Shown: piece after piece, positions 5,129 to 8,391 of the stretch | How positions within the stretch are numbered: the stretch's first letter is position 1 | Layout of the letters: each line of letters begins with the position of its first letter | The notes under the pieces: model-generated | Database searches by the model: none | The model's input: only the letters and a program-made list of their open reading frames with translations | Told to the model about the DNA's origin: nothing | Position numbers and translations under genes: made by a program | Assembly (NCBI GenBank): GCA_021847165.1 | Contig: JAJZUH010000084.1 | Coordinates: forward strand, 1 to 8,391 | From: Pseudomonadota bacterium | GTDB lineage: Bacteria; Pseudomonadota; Gammaproteobacteria; Burkholderiales; Gallionellaceae | DNA length: 8,391 bases | Direction: 5' to 3'

Positions 5129-7058
5129 GCTTGAATGCCGCGACCGCATGCCGGAAGCCTTGCAGGGAGGCGGGGTCGTTGCGCTCCTCATAGCGCAGTG
5201 CAAGGTAGCGCGCGGTGATGTCGGCGATGGCGTCGGCCTGCTGCGGGAATCGCGCACTGGCCCGTACGGCGAAATCCCTGGCCCCTTCGTGCGCCGCACG
5301 CACCATGCCGCGTTTGGCGAGCCTGGCGCAGAAACGCCGGTAGGCGCGCTGTACCGCATCGGTGTCGCGCTGGTAGAGATGGCGCAGCATGAACAGGGCC
5401 AGCACGCCGACGATCAACGCGACTCCCGCCAGCAGGTTCATCGCCAGCCTTTGCCAGGTGACATCTTCCATGCCCAGCCGGGTCAGGAAGGCGAACTGGC
5501 GTTCCGTGTTGTATCCCAGCACCCATTGGTTCCACTGGTTGGTGAGCGCGTCGAGATTGAAGCGCAGCCTGAGCAGGAACGGCGATTGCGTGCGGGCAAG
5601 GAACGGCAATGCGGCATTGTCCGGCAGGGCGGCGCTCAGGCCGTTCTGTATCCGTGCCGGGGCGATGGCCGCGGTCGGGTCGATGCGCACCCAGCCGCTG
5701 TCCGGCAGCCACACTTCGGCCCAGGCGTGCGCATCCCACTGGCGCAGGATGTAATAGCCGCCGAGATCGTTGTATTCGCCGCCCTGATAGCCGGTCACCA
5801 CGCGCGCCGGGATGCCGGCTGCGCGCATCAGGAACACGAAGCTGCCGGCATAATGTTCGCAAAACCCTTTTCTGGTGGTGAACAGGAATTCATCGATGCT
5901 ATTCATGCCGAGCGGGGGAGGTTCAAGCGTGTACTCAAAGCCCTGTTGATTGAAATAGGCGAGTGCTGCACGTATCACAGCTTCATCGCTGACATACTGT
6001 CTGCGCCATTCCGAACCAAGCTGCCTTGCGCGCGGATTAAGCCCCTGCGACAGATCCAATGCACGTTTTAATTGTTGCGCTGGCTCAGCGAGATTGGCAC
6101 GATAGGACAGATAGGAGATGGCGTTATAGCGGGTACGGGCGTTCACAGGTGTTTTGCTGAGCACTTGGAAGTCTGGCGCGAGATCGGCAGGAATGGAAAT
6201 CCTGCCGGGCATGTCCAGTACGAATAGCCACGGTTTGTTGTGAGGTTCAAGCGTTATCGTGTACTCCACTGGTGCGGATGCATCGGAGAGTATAGGGCGT
6301 TGCAGGGTTGCATTGCGCCCGCGTCTCCAGGTCATGCCATAAAAGTCCCATAATACTGGCCCGCGCCAGTACATCTGGTCTCGCGATGGTGCTTTGCCAT
6401 TGAAGGTGACGCGGAACGCCACAGCGTCGGATAGTGACAATTTGCTCATGCTGCCTGGCGCCATTTCGTCAGAGAGGCCGCTGCTGGCATACGCATCCTG
6501 CGGCATGCCCCACAGCGGGCCTTGCACGCGGGGGAACAGCACGAACAGCAACAGCATCAGCGGGATGGCCTGCAGCAGCAGCAGGCCGGCGATGCGTACG
6601 CGCGGCACCAGGTTCAGCGTGCCGGTCTGCAAATGCAGCCAGGTCGTCACGATCACCAGCAGCGACAGCAGCATGAACAGCGCAGTGGGAATGCTCTGCG
6701 AATAAAAGAAGTCGGTGATGATGATGAAGCAGGACAGGTAGATCAGCACCGTCGCATCGCGTGTTGCGCGCAGTTCCAGCAGCTTGAGCGTGGCAAGCAG
6801 GATCAGCAGGGTGACTCCGGCCTCGCGCCCGAACAGCGTATGGAAGGTGATGGCGATGCCGACGACGCAGGCGACGGTGACGGCGAGCAGCAGCCAGCGC
6901 GCGGGCAGCGGGCTGCCGGAATAGGTCAGGTAGGCGCGCCAGGCGAGCAGCATCACGCACACTGCGCTCACCCACAGCGGCAAATGGTCGGCATGCGGTG
7001 CGCTTACCAGCAGGATGCTGGCAAGCAGGCCGTAGATGAGCGGGGCGGCGAGTTTCAT
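5124..7058 (-). CDS. tgpA: TgpA-type membrane transglutaminase (DUF3488-transglutaminase-like-DUF4129)
   Basis: An inner-membrane protein with a periplasmic papain-like transglutaminase domain; the Pseudomonas aeruginosa homologue TgpA is reported to be important for viability, and its natural substrate is unclear. From ATG 7058 it is 644 aa. Residues 5-175 hold six or seven hydrophobic segments, with family signatures RDATVL (100-105), FYSQS (118-122) and LFPRVQGPLWG (174-184). A periplasmic region follows, then the transglutaminase core with triad C400 (GFCEHYA), H444 (DAHAWAEV) and D460 (RIDPT). A last membrane segment (about 541-558) and a cytoplasmic DUF4129-like tail end the protein. 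The start overlaps the DUF58 stop as ATGA, with GAGG-like purines just upstream, so translation is coupled. The reading frame stays open for 68 codons before this ATG, but that part lies inside the DUF58 gene. The stretch encoding about residues 194-398 is markedly less GC-rich than its flanks. Confidence 0.95.
   Translation of the reverse strand: MKLAAPLIYGLLASILLVSAPHADHLPLWVSAVCVMLLAWRAYLTYSGSPLPARWLLLAVTVACVVGIAITFHTLFGREAGVTLLILLATLKLLELRATRDATVLIYLSCFIIITDFFYSQSIPTALFMLLSLLVIVTTWLHLQTGTLNLVPRVRIAGLLLLQAIPLMLLLFVLFPRVQGPLWGMPQDAYASSGLSDEMAPGSMSKLSLSDAVAFRVTFNGKAPSRDQMYWRGPVLWDFYGMTWRRGRNATLQRPILSDASAPVEYTITLEPHNKPWLFVLDMPGRISIPADLAPDFQVLSKTPVNARTRYNAISYLSYRANLAEPAQQLKRALDLSQGLNPRARQLGSEWRRQYVSDEAVIRAALAYFNQQGFEYTLEPPPLGMNSIDEFLFTTRKGFCEHYAGSFVFLMRAAGIPARVVTGYQGGEYNDLGGYYILRQWDAHAWAEVWLPDSGWVRIDPTAAIAPARIQNGLSAALPDNAALPFLARTQSPFLLRLRFNLDALTNQWNQWVLGYNTERQFAFLTRLGMEDVTWQRLAMNLLAGVALIVGVLALFMLRHLYQRDTDAVQRAYRRFCARLAKRGMVRAAHEGARDFAVRASARFPQQADAIADITARYLALRYEERNDPASLQGFRHAVAAFKL
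5918..5936 (-). repeat. Interrupted 19-base repeat in tgpA, copy 1
   Basis: These 19 bases recur at 6242-6266, where the same bases are split by a 6-base insertion after base 10. Here they encode EYTLEP. Both copies lie in the lower-GC block. A small internal duplication or coincidence are both possible. Confidence 0.35.
6242..6266 (-). repeat. Interrupted 19-base repeat in tgpA, copy 2
   Basis: Matches 5918-5936 in two blocks of 10 and 9 bases (6242-6251 and 6258-6266), separated by CGTTAT. It encodes EYTITLEP, the same residues as copy 1 with two extra in the middle, consistent with the 6-base in-frame insertion. Confidence 0.35.
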
Positions 7059-8017
7059 GCCGCCGCCTCGCCGAGACCAAACAGCGCCAGCGCCCGCAGG
7101 CATTCGGTGCGATGCGACGGCCCTTGTCCGGACGGCAATTCGACGCCGGGCAGGCGCAGGCCGTAACGCAGGCCCTGCGCTTCGGCATCCAGCACCCAGC
7201 GCGCGAGCAATTCCAGCTTGCGTTCGTCGGCGATGGCGGGCAGTTGCGACCAGTCCAGCCACAGCTCGCGGCCCTGCTGGGCATTGAATTGCTTCACCTG
7301 CAGGCCCTGTTCGCGCGCCAGCGCTTTCCAGGCGATGCGCTGCAGCGCGTCGCCGGCGACATAGCCGCGCAGCCCGGCGAACTCCTCGTCTCCGGCGATG
7401 GCCTGTTTGCCGCTGCCGTCATCGGCCGAGGCCGCAGGCAAGGGGAGGCGTGCAGCCGGTCGCGGATAGACCAAGCAGCGCACGTCGAAATGCAGATACG
7501 ACCAGGCATGGAACAGACCGAGCGGGTAGTGCGTGTATAGCGTCAGCCGCCCGGGCTTGAGCCAGCCGCGGTGCGGTGCGGGGACGCCGAGCACCGCCTC
7601 GGTATGGCCGAAAGCGGCCACATCGAATGCCGTACTGTGGCCCTGCGTGTCGTGCAGGGTGATGCGGTGACGCTGCAGTTTGCTGGCGTTGTGGACGTGA
7701 AAGACGAAGTGTGCCGCATCGCCCGCAAACACCGGCTCGACATGGCCGGCGCGCACCTGCAGCTGTGCCATGTTGCGGAAGGCGTGCAGCATCGACATGC
7801 CGCCCATGGTGGCGAGCAGGAAGGTGAGCACATACCCCAGGCTCAGGTTGTAGTTGATGTCGCCCAGCAGCATCAGCGCCAGCACGAAACCGAAGGCGAA
7901 CCCCTGGCGGGTCGGCAGGATGTAGATGCTGCGCTGGTTGAGCGTGATCGTGCCGCTGTCGTAGCGCTGGCGGCGCAATGCCCAGGTGCCGAAACGTTGT
8001 TGGAGTGCGGCAAGCAC
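7055..8017 (-). CDS. DUF58 domain membrane protein of the MoxR-DUF58-TgpA set
   Basis: A 320-aa protein with two membrane segments near the N terminus (about 39-53 and 58-75, separated by a DINYN turn), a beta-rich middle, and the DUF58 signature FAGLRGYVAGD...RIAWKALAR at 213-234. DUF58 proteins are nearly always encoded beside a MoxR ATPase and are thought to work with it, perhaps as an adaptor for assembling or inserting envelope components; the exact role is unknown. A229 stands where many DUF58 proteins have Asp (RIDWK); an A or H here is, as far as I recall, usual for the TgpA-linked subfamily. The start is GTG 8017, 12 bases after the MoxR stop, with no strong Shine-Dalgarno. Its stop overlaps the tgpA start (ATGA). 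The C-terminal part is short and shows no obvious complete vWA metal site. Confidence 0.93.
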   Translation of the reverse strand: MLAALQQRFGTWALRRQRYDSGTITLNQRSIYILPTRQGFAFGFVLALMLLGDINYNLSLGYVLTFLLATMGGMSMLHAFRNMAQLQVRAGHVEPVFAGDAAHFVFHVHNASKLQRHRITLHDTQGHSTAFDVAAFGHTEAVLGVPAPHRGWLKPGRLTLYTHYPLGLFHAWSYLHFDVRCLVYPRPAARLPLPAASADDGSGKQAIAGDEEFAGLRGYVAGDALQRIAWKALAREQGLQVKQFNAQQGRELWLDWSQLPAIADERKLELLARWVLDAEAQGLRYGLRLPGVELPSGQGPSHRTECLRALALFGLGEAAA

Positions 8018-8029
8018 GGTCGAGCCGGG

Positions 8030-8391
8030 TTACGGGATGGCGACGGCTTCGATCAGTTCGCGCGCCAGTTTGTTGCCGTCGGAGACCTGCATGTCCTGCA
8101 CGCTCTGCAGGCGGTGGCTGGCGACGCCGGGCAGCACGGCCTGCACGTCTTCCGGGATCACGGCATTGCGGCCGTCGATCAGGGACCATGCGCGCGAGGC
8201 GGCGAGCAGCGCCAGTCCGGCGCGGGGCGACAGTCCATGCACGAAGCGCGCCGTCTCGCGCGTGTGGCGCAGGATGGCCTGCACGTAATCGAGCAGGGCG
8301 GGCGCGACGACCACCTGCCTGACCTGCTGCTGCAGGGCGAGCAGTTCCGCCGCGCTCATCTGCGGCGTGAGGCCGGAGACGATCTCGCGCC
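8030..8391 (-). CDS. MoxR-family AAA+ ATPase, C-terminal part
   Basis: About 120 residues of the C-terminal lid domain; the start, P-loop and Walker B motifs lie beyond the right edge. The sequence has the hallmark block of MoxR lids: GLSPRAGLALL, then RAW, then an IPEDVQAVLPGVASHRL stretch. MoxR ATPases act as chaperone-like partners for the DUF58 or vWA proteins encoded next to them. The gene ends in TAA 12 bases before the DUF58 start, so the three genes MoxR-DUF58-tgpA form one transcription unit read leftward. The frame is open to the window edge, so the ATG inside this stretch (8359) is an internal Met and not the start. Confidence 0.93.
   Translation of the reverse strand, partial: REIVSGLTPQMSAAELLALQQQVRQVVVAPALLDYVQAILRHTRETARFVHGLSPRAGLALLAASRAWSLIDGRNAVIPEDVQAVLPGVASHRLQSVQDMQVSDGNKLARELIEAVAIP

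Larger units (their letters stand above)
5866..6480. other. Lower-GC block inside tgpA
   Basis: By hand count, 5881-6480 is about 55% G+C (60-base lines from 48 to 62%), while the adjoining lines at 5701-5820 and 6481-6660 run 65-70%. Line 5821-5880 is mixed at 55% and contains the left edge. The block encodes the periplasmic part of TgpA between the last N-terminal membrane segment and the catalytic cysteine, and it uses many A/T-ending codons. It could be a recombined allele segment or a loosely constrained domain. Edges are approximate. Confidence 0.6.

Noticed and set aside
5148..6071. A 307-codon open frame on the + strand opposite tgpA, and similar ones at 6522-7166 and 7112-7540.
   Set aside because: They are antisense to genes with catalytic residues and family signatures; their translations are Gln/Arg-rich and domain-free.
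7059..7262. Longer tgpA start at 7262 adding 68 residues.
   Set aside because: The added part is Arg/Ala-rich and lies wholly inside the DUF58 gene; MKLAAPL at 7058 begins directly before the first membrane helix with an ATGA overlap.
7331..7333. Ala in place of Asp in the DUF58 RIDWK motif (A229) as a possible loss of function.
   Set aside because: From memory, TgpA-linked DUF58 proteins often have A or H at this place, so it is probably a subfamily trait.
1..8391. tRNA, rRNA, CRISPR arrays, insertion sequences, attachment sites and riboswitches, including a preQ1 switch before queD.
   Set aside because: None was recognised on reading both strands; the leader before queD is only 30 bases and coding sequence fills almost the whole window.

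Overview
The window is a tightly packed, GC-rich stretch of a bacterial chromosome. There are seven protein-coding genes, two of them cut by the window edges. I see no RNA genes, mobile elements or CRISPR arrays. The gene content (a family-4 uracil-DNA glycosylase, diguanylate cyclases, QueD, and a MoxR/DUF58/TgpA set) and the codon use fit a betaproteobacterium. A Nitrosomonadales/Gallionellaceae-like organism is my best guess, from general resemblance only.

Left half (1-4564, + strand): the 3' end of a [4Fe-4S] family-4 uracil-DNA glycosylase gene. It overlaps by four bases (GTGA) a large gene for a membrane diguanylate cyclase of 1082 aa: periplasmic CACHE-like sensor, HAMP, four PAS domains, GGDEF. 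After 72 bases comes a second, soluble diguanylate cyclase (REC-coiled stalk-GGEEF, WspR/PleD-like) with its own candidate promoter. Both cyclases keep the catalytic motif and the RxxD inhibitory site, and neither carries an EAL or HD-GYP phosphodiesterase domain. The locus therefore looks like a c-di-GMP-making pair, one enzyme fed by extracytoplasmic and PAS signals and the other by phosphorylation from a kinase not present here.

Right half (4653-8391, - strand, convergent with the left half): reading leftward from the right edge, the 3' end of a MoxR-family AAA+ ATPase gene, a DUF58 membrane protein, the membrane transglutaminase TgpA (joined to DUF58 by an ATGA overlap), and, 30 bases further on, queD for 6-carboxytetrahydropterin synthase (queuosine/7-deazaguanine pathway). 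MoxR-DUF58-TgpA is a widespread cell-envelope gene set whose function is only partly understood. QueD is a metabolic passenger that may use its own promoter at the end of tgpA. The two halves meet in an 88-base gap holding an imperfect hairpin.

The items most worth a second look are the lower-GC block in tgpA that coincides with the periplasmic region in front of the catalytic cysteine, the UDG-cyclase translational overlap, the possible flavin-type PAS4 in the large cyclase, and the promoter-like TATAAT boxes that help set the start of the second cyclase and could give queD independent expression. I found no clearly new biological system; most of the window is recognisable families in ordinary arrangements.
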